A stretch of 64,000 nucleotides of DNA from JACKHO01 sp041398745 (GTDB lineage: Bacteria > Planctomycetota > Planctomycetia > Planctomycetales > Planctomycetaceae), in NCBI GenBank assembly GCA_041398745.1, contig JAWKUB010000010.1, positions 222,165 to 286,164 of the forward strand, read 5' to 3'. Positions within the stretch are counted from its first letter, which is position 1; each line of letters starts with the position of its first letter. Below the pieces are notes generated by a model. That model did no database searches. It saw only the letters and a program-made list of their open reading frames with translations, and had not been told where the DNA came from. The position numbers were made by a program, and so were the translations under genes. This document shows positions 45,116 through 54,988 of the stretch, piece by piece.

Positions 45116-47242
45116 ATGAGCGATTTCACATCAAAGGGCGACTCGGCACCAAAGGACTTTTCGGCGGAAGTCAAAGAGCAATTTCTAAAACTCTACAAGG
45201 ACGCCTACTCGGAGCATCGTCGTGCTCCGAACAATGCAACGGAGGATTCCCCGGCCCATGTGGCTGCGGTCACCCACGCGTCTCAGCACGGAATCCCTGG
45301 TGCAGTTGAGTTGCTAAAGGCCCTGATTCTAGCACGCCAGGGGAATGCCAGCGATGCGTGGCATCTCGTTGATGGGATTGAAGCACATGTTCCAGTGTTT
45401 TTGTTGGGGCAGGCATATCATGCCCAAGGATTCGCCCTTTACGTCCTCAATGAGTACGACCGCGCCATTGAATGTTGGCAGAAAGCTGTTGAAACACCGG
45501 GATACGACATGCCTGGGCTAATATTGAACAGCATTGGTATTGCCTTCAGTAAAAAAGAGGAGTACGACCGAGCGATTGAATACTTCCAAAACGCACTTGC
45601 CACGCCAGGTTACGATACACCGGGAATGACCTTGAATAATCTTGGTGCGGTCTACAGTGACAAACAGGACTACGACCTAGCAATTGAATGCTACGAAAAA
45701 GCGCTCCAGACAGATGGATATGATACAAGGGGAATGACCTGGAGCAATATTGGATTGGACTACATCCACAAGAAGGAGTACGACCGCGCAATTGAATGTC
45801 TGGAAGAAGCACTTGATACACCAGACTATGACACACCGGGAGATGCATGGCATAATCTTGGATTGGCCTACGCCAATAAGAAGGAATACAAAAAGGCAAT
45901 TGAATGTTACGAGAATGCTCTCAGCACGCCAGGTTATGACACACCTCAACTGACTCAGGTCAACTTGGCAAACACGCTCCGACTGAATGGACAGTTCGAG
46001 GATGCACTGCAACTCATCGATACGGCCCTGAACGCCAAGGTAGACGCTGACGGGCAGGCGCCGCGTGTGCAGGCCATACGTCAGTTGATTCTTGAAGACA
46101 TGGCCGGTTTGGAACCGGATCCTGAAGAGGAAGCGCTGGCAACCGCTCCAACGAATGAGCGAGAGTCCGATTCTCCAGAGTCCCGGATGGAACGAAAGCT
46201 CCAGGGGCTTGAAGATCGATACACGGAATACAAGCAGCGTGAGGCATCAAAACGCAATAACACGTTCAGTGTACTACGTGGCTGGAGTAGTGCTGTTACC
46301 CTGCTCGAAGGGACGAAAGACGGTCATTGGCGGGGAGGAGGATACTTCCTGAAATGGCAGGGTCACGGAATTGTCATCGATCCAGGATTCGATTTTCTCG
46401 ACAACTTCCACGACGCAGGCTTTCACGCGCGGGACCTGGATGCCGTGCTTGTGTCGCACAACCACTCTGACCACAACTTTGATTTGCGAGCCGTTGACGA
46501 TTTGCGATACGAAATCTTTCGTCGCTCAATTGAAACCACGGAAGAAGGAGTGACAAAGCCAATGTTGCGAGAGGCGGTGATGGTAATCGATGAAGATACG
46601 GCAACTGCTTTCGACGATTCCCAGCAAAAACATCGTGGCTCCCCTTTCCGCCTCTCAAGAGCCGATTATCAGCACAGACGCTGGCTCATACAGGAACACT
46701 CTGGTTTACCTCTTACGGTCGAGCATTTTCCGGTCCAGCATGGGGCTGACGTCCCGCACGCTGTTGGTATTCGCCTTCGACTTCATTGGGACGATGCTCC
46801 GGACTTCGTCATTGGATATACGGGCGACACCAAATACTTCAAAGGATTGGCTGATGAGTTGCAGGAATGCGATGTTCTCATCGCCCATATCAGCCAACCG
46901 GACGCCCGTGAATTCCGGAATGAAGAGTTCCTTAAACCGGTGCACTTGGGCTACAACGGTGTAACAAAGCTTATCCGTGAGACGCAGCCCAAACTGACCT
47001 TGGTTGGCGAATTCTGGGCCGGGCTGGCCGACCTGCGGGTCGAATTGATCCAGGGGCTACGAAAACGGACGGGAAGTAATGCCATTCTGCCAGCCGGGCT
47101 GGGTATGCATGTTCGCTTGCCGTCACTGGAAGTTGAATGCACCGAGTGCGGCAAACCGGTGCCGCACCTAGACGCCAAAATCGTCCCACCGACATTTCCG
47201 TTCGGTCCGCTTGGACTATTGTGCCGTAACTGTATGGTTTGA
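45116..47242 (+). CDS. TPR repeat, metallo-beta-lactamase fold and C-terminal zinc ribbon fusion protein
   Basis: 708 aa, no signal peptide. Residues about 114-293 are five tetratricopeptide units of exactly 36 residues, each of the form YDRAIECYENALSTPGYDTP, with a sixth partial unit. A charged linker (about 315-390) precedes a metallo-beta-lactamase-fold hydrolase: GIVIDPGFDFLDNF, the zinc motif HNHSDHNFD at 448-456, and GYTGDTKYF with CDVLIAHIS later. The very end has two CxxC pairs (C675/C678 and C703/C706), a zinc ribbon. TPRs suggest a protein partner; the hydrolase could act on nucleic acid or a small ester. No neighbour points to a pathway. The gene is framed by inverted family 2 repeats. 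Cellular role unknown. Confidence 0.87.
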   Translation: MSDFTSKGDSAPKDFSAEVKEQFLKLYKDAYSEHRRAPNNATEDSPAHVAAVTHASQHGIPGAVELLKALILARQGNASDAWHLVDGIEAHVPVFLLGQAYHAQGFALYVLNEYDRAIECWQKAVETPGYDMPGLILNSIGIAFSKKEEYDRAIEYFQNALATPGYDTPGMTLNNLGAVYSDKQDYDLAIECYEKALQTDGYDTRGMTWSNIGLDYIHKKEYDRAIECLEEALDTPDYDTPGDAWHNLGLAYANKKEYKKAIECYENALSTPGYDTPQLTQVNLANTLRLNGQFEDALQLIDTALNAKVDADGQAPRVQAIRQLILEDMAGLEPDPEEEALATAPTNERESDSPESRMERKLQGLEDRYTEYKQREASKRNNTFSVLRGWSSAVTLLEGTKDGHWRGGGYFLKWQGHGIVIDPGFDFLDNFHDAGFHARDLDAVLVSHNHSDHNFDLRAVDDLRYEIFRRSIETTEEGVTKPMLREAVMVIDEDTATAFDDSQQKHRGSPFRLSRADYQHRRWLIQEHSGLPLTVEHFPVQHGADVPHAVGIRLRLHWDDAPDFVIGYTGDTKYFKGLADELQECDVLIAHISQPDAREFRNEEFLKPVHLGYNGVTKLIRETQPKLTLVGEFWAGLADLRVELIQGLRKRTGSNAILPAGLGMHVRLPSLEVECTECGKPVPHLDAKIVPPTFPFGPLGLLCRNCMV

Positions 47243-47244
47243 GA

Positions 47245-47305
47245 ACGCGGGTGGCCCCGGTTGATTTGCAACCGTTGGGGGCCGACAGGCCCGGGAGGTT
47301 TACCT
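47245..47305. repeat. Dispersed repeat family 2, copy 4 (partial, inverted)
   Basis: CGCGGGTGGCCCCGGTTGAT then TTGCAACCGTTGGGGGCCGA and CAGGCCCGGGAGGTT. It begins two bases after the stop of the TPR/MBL gene and is in opposite orientation to copy 3 on its other side, so the gene sits between inverted copies. Confidence 0.82.
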
Positions 47306-47369
47306 TGTTGCCAGCGTGCATCTCAAACGCCCCAACTGGGCCTGCATTCTCCGTCACCCTGCGTTTGAA

Positions 47370-48674
47370 CTACACCTCCGGCAGTGCCTCCGTCGCATCA
47401 CCAAACGTGTCGATCTTCACGCCCATTTTCTGCATCATGCTGAGGTACAGGCGGCACATTTGGCGGTTGGAGTTTTCGAGGTAGTCGAGGTTCTGGCCGC
47501 CCTGGATGGTTCCTCCTCCGCCGCCCAGCAGGACGACCGGGAGTTTGGTGGCGTCGTGGTGGCCGCTGATCATGCTGGAACAAAGCATGACCATGGAGTT
47601 GTCGAGGGCGGTGCGTTCGCCTTCCTGAATGGAATCGAGTCGCCGGGCAATGTAGGCCACCTGCTCCAGGAAGAATTGGTTCACCTTCAGCCAGTCATCG
47701 CTGTCGGTGTGCGAGAGGAGGTGGTGGATCATGTAGTCGACGCCGAGGTGCGGGAACCGCAGCGTGCCGTGGTCGTTGTTGAGTTTCAGCGTGCAGACGC
47801 GGGTGGTGTCGGTCTGGAAGGCGAGGACGAGAATGTCGGACATTAAACGCATGTGCTCGACAATATCCTGCGGATACCCTTCCTTCGGGCGCGGCATGTC
47901 CGGCTCGGTGAGCGTGGGCCGCCAGCCCTGCAGCTCGCCTCGTTTACCCGCCCGCTCAATTCGTTGCTCGACTTCGCGGACAGAGTTGAGGTATTCGTCG
48001 AGTTTCTGCTTATCGGTTTTACTGATGCCGCGGCGGAAGTCCTGTGCATCTGCGAGGACGGCATCGAGGACGCTTTTGTCGCCCCGGCCCGCTTTGTCGG
48101 CGAAGAGTTGATCAAACGCCAGGGCAGGGTAGACCTCGAGCGGCGTCGGCGTGGTGGGACTGCTCCACGAAATGTGCGAGCTGTACAGCATGGAGTAATT
48201 CTTATGGACCGAAGGATTCGCCTTCTCGCATCCCAGCACGAGGCTGGGCAACTTGGTGCGCGATCCCAGGTGCTGAGCAACCACCTGGTCGACGCTCGTG
48301 CCCGAGCGAATGGTTCCGCCGGCGGCGAGCGGTGCCCCGGAGAGCAGGTTGCCGGTTTGTGAGCTGTGGATGTTGCCTTTGAGAGCTTCGGCGTTGTAAA
48401 GCCCCTTCACGAACACCATGCGGTCGCGGAAATCGTTGAGTGGCTGGAGCACTTTGCCCAGCTCCATATCCGGTCCCTGACCTTTGGCCCACCATTCGCG
48501 AGAGTGGTAGCCGCAGCCGGAGAAGAGAATGGCCATCCGCGTTGGTGGGCCGCTTTCCCGCTGCTCGGGCGGCAGGTCTTCACCAAAGGCAGTGACCGAC
48601 TCCAGCCATGGCAGGGCCATGGTGACTCCCAAACCACGTAGCATGGTCCGTCGCGAGAGGTGAATTTTCTTCAT
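47370..48674 (-). CDS. DUF1552 domain protein, Tat-exported (second copy)
   Basis: 434 aa with twin-arginine signal LSRRTMLRGLGVTMALPWLE. Conserved DUF1552 blocks: MAILFSGCGYHSREWW, GNIHSSQTGNLLSG, SVDQVVAQHLG, CTLKLNNDHGTLRFPH and MVMLCSSMISGHHDATKLP, with LLGGGGGTIQGGQNLDY before the end. It is 33 bases downstream of the large DUF1592 gene and oriented with it, reproducing the arrangement at 18.9-23.1 kb. Sequence divergence between the two DUF1552 copies shows they are old paralogues, probably for different substrates. Confidence 0.92.
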   Translation of the reverse strand: MKKIHLSRRTMLRGLGVTMALPWLESVTAFGEDLPPEQRESGPPTRMAILFSGCGYHSREWWAKGQGPDMELGKVLQPLNDFRDRMVFVKGLYNAEALKGNIHSSQTGNLLSGAPLAAGGTIRSGTSVDQVVAQHLGSRTKLPSLVLGCEKANPSVHKNYSMLYSSHISWSSPTTPTPLEVYPALAFDQLFADKAGRGDKSVLDAVLADAQDFRRGISKTDKQKLDEYLNSVREVEQRIERAGKRGELQGWRPTLTEPDMPRPKEGYPQDIVEHMRLMSDILVLAFQTDTTRVCTLKLNNDHGTLRFPHLGVDYMIHHLLSHTDSDDWLKVNQFFLEQVAYIARRLDSIQEGERTALDNSMVMLCSSMISGHHDATKLPVVLLGGGGGTIQGGQNLDYLENSNRQMCRLYLSMMQKMGVKIDTFGDATEALPEV

Positions 48675-48707
48675 GGTATTGACCTTCAGGGAGACCGGGG
48701 TCGGATG

Positions 48708-51700
48708 TTATTCGGCCTGTTGTTCGCCGCGAACTTTGCGGAACTGTTCACTCGTGACCACCACTTCCACCGCGGTGCTGAAGCGGTAGTCGTGCTGCTC
48801 AAGCTCGGCCATCATTCTCTCAATTAAGGGGCGATCAGACAACAGGACCTCGCGGCCGAGGGCGTACCCGAGCAGTTTTCGGCAGAACTGACGCACAAAA
48901 TCATCACGCCTGTCCTTCGCTAAATAGTCCCGCAGTCCGGTTAATCCTTCGATGTGGCTGCCGTCTTCGACGGTGGTTTTCGTGTCGACCGGCTGCGGAC
49001 GCACGCGGCCAATGGTGTCGAACTGTTCCAGTGCGAAGCCGAAAGGATCAATCTTCACATGGCAGTGGACACAACCTTCCTGTGAACTGTGCCGACTAAT
49101 GAGCTCCCGCGTCGAGAGCCCTTGGGGAAGTTCATCAGGGATGATGGGGACATTCGCGGGCGGCTTGGGCAGTTTTTCACCGAGCAGCGTTTCATAGACC
49201 CAGTTCCCGCGCAGAATGGGACTCGTTCGCGACGCCCCCGACTGGCTCGACAGCACAGTCGCCATCGCGAGAATTCCCCCCCGATTGTGTGCTCCGGCAT
49301 TGTCGACTCGACGCCACTCCTCGCCCGTCACATTCGGAATTCCGTAGAGCGACGCAAGTCGCTCGTTCACGAAGCAGTGATCGGCCTCCAGAATGCTGAG
49401 GACTGAACCATCATTCCTGATGAGATCTTCGAAAAACCGAATCGACTCCTCGTACATATCCCCACGCAGGTCACCAAACTCGGGATACAGCCCCTCATTC
49501 TTCTCGACCCGAGTATCAAACTCCCGCACGTGCAGCCACTGGCAAGCGAACTGAATGGCCATGCGACGCGTGTGAGCGTCTTTAAGCAATCGTTGCGTTT
49601 GCTTCGTCAGTTCGGTTGTGTCGCCACCAGGGATGACCAGCGTACCGGCATCGGCGGCGCGGCGGAGTTCTGCGTCCGGCGGGGAGGACCAGAGGAAGTA
49701 GCTGAGTCGTGTGGCAAGTTCATGATTGCTGACGAGCGTAGCCTCTGCAGTTGTCCCCTGTTGTTCCCGTCGATACAGGAAATCCGGCGAGGCCAGAATC
49801 CGGGCGAGGGTCAGTTGCATGGACTCGGCGTGTGTGAGTTCGGTTGCCCGCAACGCGGCATACAAATTCCGCAGGGCCTGTTGTTCTTCCGACGTGAGTG
49901 GCCGCCGCCAAGCTACGTCTGCAAATTCGATGAGCTTCTCCAAGTGAACCGGCTCGACCTCCTGCAACTGAGTGCGGAAGGCGTTCGCCCGCTGCGTGAC
50001 ACTTTCCGCCAGCGGTGCCCATTTTTCAGCCAGGTCCTGTCGGTCCTGCGTAGCGAATTCGCGGATTTGTTCGAAGGCGACTTCGTACTTCAGCGGTTCG
50101 TCGGCAATGAACAGTAGTTCGTCCCAGAGTCGATCTATTTCAGCGGCTTCGCTGTCGTCGAGCATGAGTCGCTTGAGGTGATGATCTTCCCGGTGAAACA
50201 GTGTCATCGTGACCACTTCATCGACTGGCACAATGCGGGAGTAGCAAAGTGTCGGCGGGAAGAGATTTCGAAATTCCGCAAATCCCGCCAGCACGCGGGC
50301 GCGGGCTTCACTTCCTTCATTCACAATAATGGGGGCCGATGCAGAAACAGGGGTGACATCAGGCTTCGTGCCGGCATTCGCCGTGACGCCAAGTCGTACT
50401 GTCCCTTCCTTGCCGCGTTCCTCATCCAGCCGACCAGCGACCACCAGCGTCCGACCTTCGGCAATGTCGCGTGGGATGAATACGCTCACCGCCGCCGGTG
50501 CCTGCATGACGAGGTTGGCGGAGCTATCGAATCGTTCATCAGTTGGAATACCTTCCTGCACCGCGGGCAGACTGAGTAACAAACCTGGCAGTCGTTTGAG
50601 CTGTTCGACCAGCAGTGCGTCGGGACTTCCCTCCGGGATGGCCACTTCCCCTTTGGCGAGTGCTTCGATTTTTGTCGCGAGCATACTGCGTTGTGCCGAA
50701 TCTCGTTCCGCCTGCCATTGCGCCAATGCTGATCCCGGCGGCACCGTCGTGAGCGGGCTGGCATCTTGCTGCAGCGAACTCATTTCACCCGTGATGAAAT
50801 GCCACACTCCGGCGTTGCCGTAACTGTCCACATGCGGGTTTGCCTCCTGCAGGTCGGATGAACAGTCCCCGGCCAAATCCCACTTCTGCTTTTCACCATC
50901 AAGTTGCTGAATGGTGAGGTGCATTTCCGTCAAATCGCAGGAATGGTTTCCCTCTCGCGGCCCCAGCACAAACGCAATGGCTTCTCCCTTACCAACGGCA
51001 AGCGTTTGCGGCTCCATTTCGGCCGATCCACCCGTCGCAAATCCGCCTTTCCACACAGTGGCGGTACGCCGCAAGGTGCGATGCTGCAAAAAGAATTCCT
51101 GACCATTACCGCATTCGGGATGAGCATCAGACAGCTTGGCCGACACCTGCACAGTGGCGTCCAAAGGGCTTTGCCACACTAATGCAACAAACAACGTCGG
51201 CGACGGGTGAGCGACAATGGAATGAGGCCTCGAAATGCCTGGAATACGGACCTCGCTGTCCGACGAATTCGCCAGCACAATGGGAGTCTCCGGCACGCCC
51301 CAGCCCGAGATGAAGGGATAATCACCGTTCCCCTGTTTCGTTTGAATGTGGCCGCCAATGGTCACCGGCCCGCCGCTCTCGGCCGAGACAAAGTCCAGCC
51401 ACAACTTCAGCACGTGCTGATCGAGTTTCCGTTCATTCGCAACTTGTGTGATGTTTTCATTCGTCGGCTGTTCCAATTTCTGCATTGCGTCAACAGCCGC
51501 GAGATAGGCCGCCGCACGCTGCACGCACTCCTGTCGAAACAGAGCCAGGCGTTCGCTGAGCCCCTGCACATCCCGCAAGAGAATGTCAGGATGCCCTTCG
51601 CGCACGAGTCGCGCATTGTTCCAGATGATGACATCCTGTTCGTCGCCGTCTCCGGCATCATCGGAGCGGAGCGTGATGACGACGTCGTTGTCGTCCGGAA

Positions 51701-52823
51701 GTTTGATCGAAAACGGCTGCTCAGTTGCCACAGGATCCACCGGAGCCATCCAGTGAGCGGGTTGGCCATCATCGCCCATATGGCCGACCGAGTTGTATCG
51801 CCAGACTAGTTGCTGCTGCGCTGAAATCGAAGCGACGAGTTGCGGGATGTCCTCAGGTTTCGCCGTCGCCCAGGCCCGGGCCGTTTCGTTCATCCAGGCA
51901 GAATTGCGATTGGGATTAGACAACGCGTCCCACACCAGTTCCAGATATTTCGCACTCAAACCGCGTTGCAGCGCCACTTCCTGAATCGACTTCTGCCCCG
52001 AGCCAATCGCTTCGCGTTGTTCGATTGTCGCCATGAGATAGCGGTCCAGTGGCAGCACGCCGCCTTGATTGGTGTCGAATTGAATCCCTTGCAAGTTCAC
52101 GGCCTGCCCACCACCGTCGGCGGTGTAGCGACGATAGAAGCCCTGAATGCGAGCAAGCATATCGTCCGTGCGATCGCGCTGCGTGGTATGCCTTGAAAAG
52201 CGAATTCCATCGGGCAAAAGCACGAGGTGCTGAGCGACGTCTTTGCCAGCGTCGAGATACTTCTGGAACAGCGACGGCGACATTCCCTGACCGCTGCCCG
52301 CGTTGGTGAATCCTTCCCCGGCTGCCCCGTCCACGGGAAATTCGCCGGTGAATTCCAATCCTTCAACGCCCGTCAAATCTTGAATGGTGTAATCGTACTC
52401 CGCATTACTCAGCCGACGCAAAATGACCGGGCCCGGGTCCCCCGCGTTCGCATGCGCCTCCGCCCGGAGATAGGACTCAATCCAATTCTGGAACTGCTCA
52501 CGCTCGGTCGGCGAGAGTTGATCACTCTCCTTGGGTGGCATTTCCCCATTGCCCAGCATTTCCGCAACCTTGAGCCAGGTATTGGTATCGCGACGCACAT
52601 CGGGCAGTGCTGCAAACCGTTCGAGATCCAGTTCCCCTTCCTGGTCCTTGGTCGAATGGCAGTCGAGGCAATACTTCGCCATGAGGGGATGAATCGACTG
52701 TGCGTAGTCTGCCTCAATTTCGTCAAACCCGAATTCATCCTGTGCACACGCACTCCCAGCGTTTGCCATCCCAATCAGGACGACAACACCCAACCAACTC
52801 CATGATGAAACTCTCACGTGCAA
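48708..52823 (-). CDS. DUF1592-type cytochrome c-like protein, long form with extra PA14/carbohydrate-type region
   Basis: 1371 aa, about 470 longer than the frameshifted paralogue at 20.4-23.1 kb. Signal peptide to about residue 28 (LIGMANAGSACAQDE). The heme motif KYCLDCHSTKD opens the PSCyt1-like domain; DUF1587, DUF1595, DUF1592 (ATRLSYFLWSSPPDAELRRA), DUF1588 with GCVHCHVKIDPFGFALEQFD, and DUF1585 follow. The extra length lies between about residues 260 and 880 and includes beta-rich, PA14-like sequence (FSIKLPDDNDVVITLRSDDA), suggestive of sugar binding. Apparently intact and co-transcribed with DUF1552. Function unknown. Confidence 0.91.
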   Translation of the reverse strand: MHVRVSSWSWLGVVVLIGMANAGSACAQDEFGFDEIEADYAQSIHPLMAKYCLDCHSTKDQEGELDLERFAALPDVRRDTNTWLKVAEMLGNGEMPPKESDQLSPTEREQFQNWIESYLRAEAHANAGDPGPVILRRLSNAEYDYTIQDLTGVEGLEFTGEFPVDGAAGEGFTNAGSGQGMSPSLFQKYLDAGKDVAQHLVLLPDGIRFSRHTTQRDRTDDMLARIQGFYRRYTADGGGQAVNLQGIQFDTNQGGVLPLDRYLMATIEQREAIGSGQKSIQEVALQRGLSAKYLELVWDALSNPNRNSAWMNETARAWATAKPEDIPQLVASISAQQQLVWRYNSVGHMGDDGQPAHWMAPVDPVATEQPFSIKLPDDNDVVITLRSDDAGDGDEQDVIIWNNARLVREGHPDILLRDVQGLSERLALFRQECVQRAAAYLAAVDAMQKLEQPTNENITQVANERKLDQHVLKLWLDFVSAESGGPVTIGGHIQTKQGNGDYPFISGWGVPETPIVLANSSDSEVRIPGISRPHSIVAHPSPTLFVALVWQSPLDATVQVSAKLSDAHPECGNGQEFFLQHRTLRRTATVWKGGFATGGSAEMEPQTLAVGKGEAIAFVLGPREGNHSCDLTEMHLTIQQLDGEKQKWDLAGDCSSDLQEANPHVDSYGNAGVWHFITGEMSSLQQDASPLTTVPPGSALAQWQAERDSAQRSMLATKIEALAKGEVAIPEGSPDALLVEQLKRLPGLLLSLPAVQEGIPTDERFDSSANLVMQAPAAVSVFIPRDIAEGRTLVVAGRLDEERGKEGTVRLGVTANAGTKPDVTPVSASAPIIVNEGSEARARVLAGFAEFRNLFPPTLCYSRIVPVDEVVTMTLFHREDHHLKRLMLDDSEAAEIDRLWDELLFIADEPLKYEVAFEQIREFATQDRQDLAEKWAPLAESVTQRANAFRTQLQEVEPVHLEKLIEFADVAWRRPLTSEEQQALRNLYAALRATELTHAESMQLTLARILASPDFLYRREQQGTTAEATLVSNHELATRLSYFLWSSPPDAELRRAADAGTLVIPGGDTTELTKQTQRLLKDAHTRRMAIQFACQWLHVREFDTRVEKNEGLYPEFGDLRGDMYEESIRFFEDLIRNDGSVLSILEADHCFVNERLASLYGIPNVTGEEWRRVDNAGAHNRGGILAMATVLSSQSGASRTSPILRGNWVYETLLGEKLPKPPANVPIIPDELPQGLSTRELISRHSSQEGCVHCHVKIDPFGFALEQFDTIGRVRPQPVDTKTTVEDGSHIEGLTGLRDYLAKDRRDDFVRQFCRKLLGYALGREVLLSDRPLIERMMAELEQHDYRFSTAVEVVVTSEQFRKVRGEQQAE

Positions 52824-53165
52824 TCCTCAAGATGACATTCAATGAAAAGCTGCCTCAAGTGTGACGCGGAGGGAGCGGGTAACTCAAGTGAGACGCTGGC
52901 AATTCGCTCCAGTTACCTTCTGCGAGTCGAATCATGTGGCACTTACGGTCAGTCGGTGCACAATCGGCCGAATTAGTCTCCAATCAGAATGGGGACGGGA
53001 TGGCACTGTCGCTTACGGACATGGGCAACTGTGCCGTCTATTGCATGAGAGAATGACCACGACTTAGCCAAGAGTTACGCGGACAGCATTGCCTTGTCGA
53101 TGAGGCCCCAGCTAAAGTCCGGCAACTGGATGAATTTCGCCCGTACGCCTTGAGTAAATGGAATT
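52824..53165. other. Intergenic region between divergent genes, nothing recognised
   Basis: 342 bases between the large DUF1592 gene and the oligoendopeptidase gene. It should hold two promoters. I see no repeat copy, hairpin or small gene I can support. Confidence 0.5.
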
Positions 53166-54965
53166 ATGGCTAATCGTTACGCACTGACCTGGGATTTGGA
53201 TTCACTTTTCGCCCGACCGGACACCGCCGAGTTTCAGGGCATTCTCGATGCATTTCGGAAGGAACTGAATCAGCTTGCAGAAGACTCTGAGAGCCTGTCA
53301 CCGGTAGCGGCCGAAAACGGTGCTGCGTGGGGCGACTTTCTCGATCGCGTAAGCGACTTGTCCGCACGCGGTGGAGATTTGGGGACGTTTGTCGGCTGTC
53401 ATTCTGCCGCCGACTCCGAGAACAAAGCGTATCAGCAGGTCGAGGCCGTGCTGGCCGCGATGGGACCGCAGGAAAACCAAATCTGGAGCAACATTGAAGC
53501 GGCGTATCGCGAAGTGAGTGATGACGTACTCGCCGCGTTTGTCGCATCTGACGAACGACTCCAGAAAATCGAGTTCTGGCTCGAACAGCGCCGCCGCAAC
53601 GCGCGGATGCGTCTCCCCAAAGACCTCGAAATGCTGTACGCCGATTTGGCCGTGGATGGCATTGACGCCTGGGGCCGCACGTACGACCGCATTATGGGCG
53701 AACGCAAAGTCGATTTGATGGAGAAGGGGGAAATCGTCACCAAATCGATTGGACGTGTCCGCTTCGATTCCCCCGAAAGGACCGTCCGTGAGAACAACTT
53801 CCATGCTGTTGAAAAGTCGTGGAAGGAAGTGGCCGATCCCTGTGCCGATGCACTCAACCATATCGCGGGAAGCCGACTGACTCGGTATCGCTATTTGGGA
53901 CTGCAGGATCACCTGGACGCGCCGCTGCACTACAACCGCATGCAGCGGGAAACGTTGACGGCCATGTGGGACGTTATTTCCAAGCGGAAAGATCCCCTGC
54001 TGAAGTTCTTCAAGAAGAAGGCCGAACTGCTGGGCGTGGAGCAAATGTCCTGGTTCGATCAAATGGCCCCCATTCCCCAGGCGAAGTCGGGAGATAACAA
54101 ACTCCCGTATGACACAGCCTGTGACACAGTCATCAAAACGTTTACCGAGTTCAGCAACGAACTGGGCGAGTTTTCGCAAATGTCGTTTGATGACCGCTGG
54201 ATTGAAGTGGAAGACCGCAGCGGCAAGCGGCCCGGTGGTTTCTGTGCCAGTGTGCCCACGAAGAAACAGTCCCGCATTTTCATGACATACACCGGCTCGC
54301 CCGATGACATGTCCACCCTCGCTCACGAGTTGGGCCACGCATATCACTCCTATGTGCTGCGTGATCAACCCTACTTCCTGCGCGGCTACCCCATGAATCT
54401 CGCGGAAACGGCTTCAACCTTCGCCGAGGCCATTCTGGGCGATCGGCGTCTGAACGACGCGGCCACGCCTCAGGAGAAAATCGGCATTCTGAATGGCATG
54501 TTGACCGATTCCGTCGCCTTCATGATGAACATTCACGCCCGGTTCCTGTTTGAAGACCGATTCCATGTCGAACGCCGCGACGGTGAACTCCCTCCTGATC
54601 GACTTACCGAACTGATGATCGAGGCCCAGAAGGAAGCGTATTGCGACGCCTTTGCCGAATGGTCGGAAGTTTTCTGGATTTCCAAACTCCATTTCTACAT
54701 TACGGGATTGCCCTTCTATAATTTTCCGTACACGTTTGGATACCTGCTGTCGCTCGGGGTCTACTCGACGGCAGAGGAGTTTGGCTCGGAGTTTCCGGCG
54801 AAGTACCGGGAACTGCTCATTGCGACTGGCTGCATGAATGCCGAAGACGCCGTGAAGTCCACGCTCGGGTATGACTTGACGAAACCCGATTTCTGGAACA
54901 AGAGCATTGACATTGTTGACCAACGGGTCGAACAGTTCCTGCAACTCGCAGATGAACTGCTCTGA
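53166..54965 (+). CDS. Oligoendopeptidase F-type M3 peptidase
   Basis: 599 aa, cytoplasmic zinc metallopeptidase that cleaves short peptides. The active-site motif HELGHAYHS is at 387-395 (H387, E388, H391), and the third ligand is in NLAETASTFAEAILGD. N-terminal helices with DLDSLFARPDTAEF and the AAYREVSDDVLAAFVASDE segment fit the PepF group. Length and order match. No signal peptide. The CPBP protease gene starts 23 bases downstream on the same strand. Confidence 0.94.
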   Translation: MANRYALTWDLDSLFARPDTAEFQGILDAFRKELNQLAEDSESLSPVAAENGAAWGDFLDRVSDLSARGGDLGTFVGCHSAADSENKAYQQVEAVLAAMGPQENQIWSNIEAAYREVSDDVLAAFVASDERLQKIEFWLEQRRRNARMRLPKDLEMLYADLAVDGIDAWGRTYDRIMGERKVDLMEKGEIVTKSIGRVRFDSPERTVRENNFHAVEKSWKEVADPCADALNHIAGSRLTRYRYLGLQDHLDAPLHYNRMQRETLTAMWDVISKRKDPLLKFFKKKAELLGVEQMSWFDQMAPIPQAKSGDNKLPYDTACDTVIKTFTEFSNELGEFSQMSFDDRWIEVEDRSGKRPGGFCASVPTKKQSRIFMTYTGSPDDMSTLAHELGHAYHSYVLRDQPYFLRGYPMNLAETASTFAEAILGDRRLNDAATPQEKIGILNGMLTDSVAFMMNIHARFLFEDRFHVERRDGELPPDRLTELMIEAQKEAYCDAFAEWSEVFWISKLHFYITGLPFYNFPYTFGYLLSLGVYSTAEEFGSEFPAKYRELLIATGCMNAEDAVKSTLGYDLTKPDFWNKSIDIVDQRVEQFLQLADELL

Positions 54966-54988
54966 TTCGCAGTCCACCGGATAATTGC

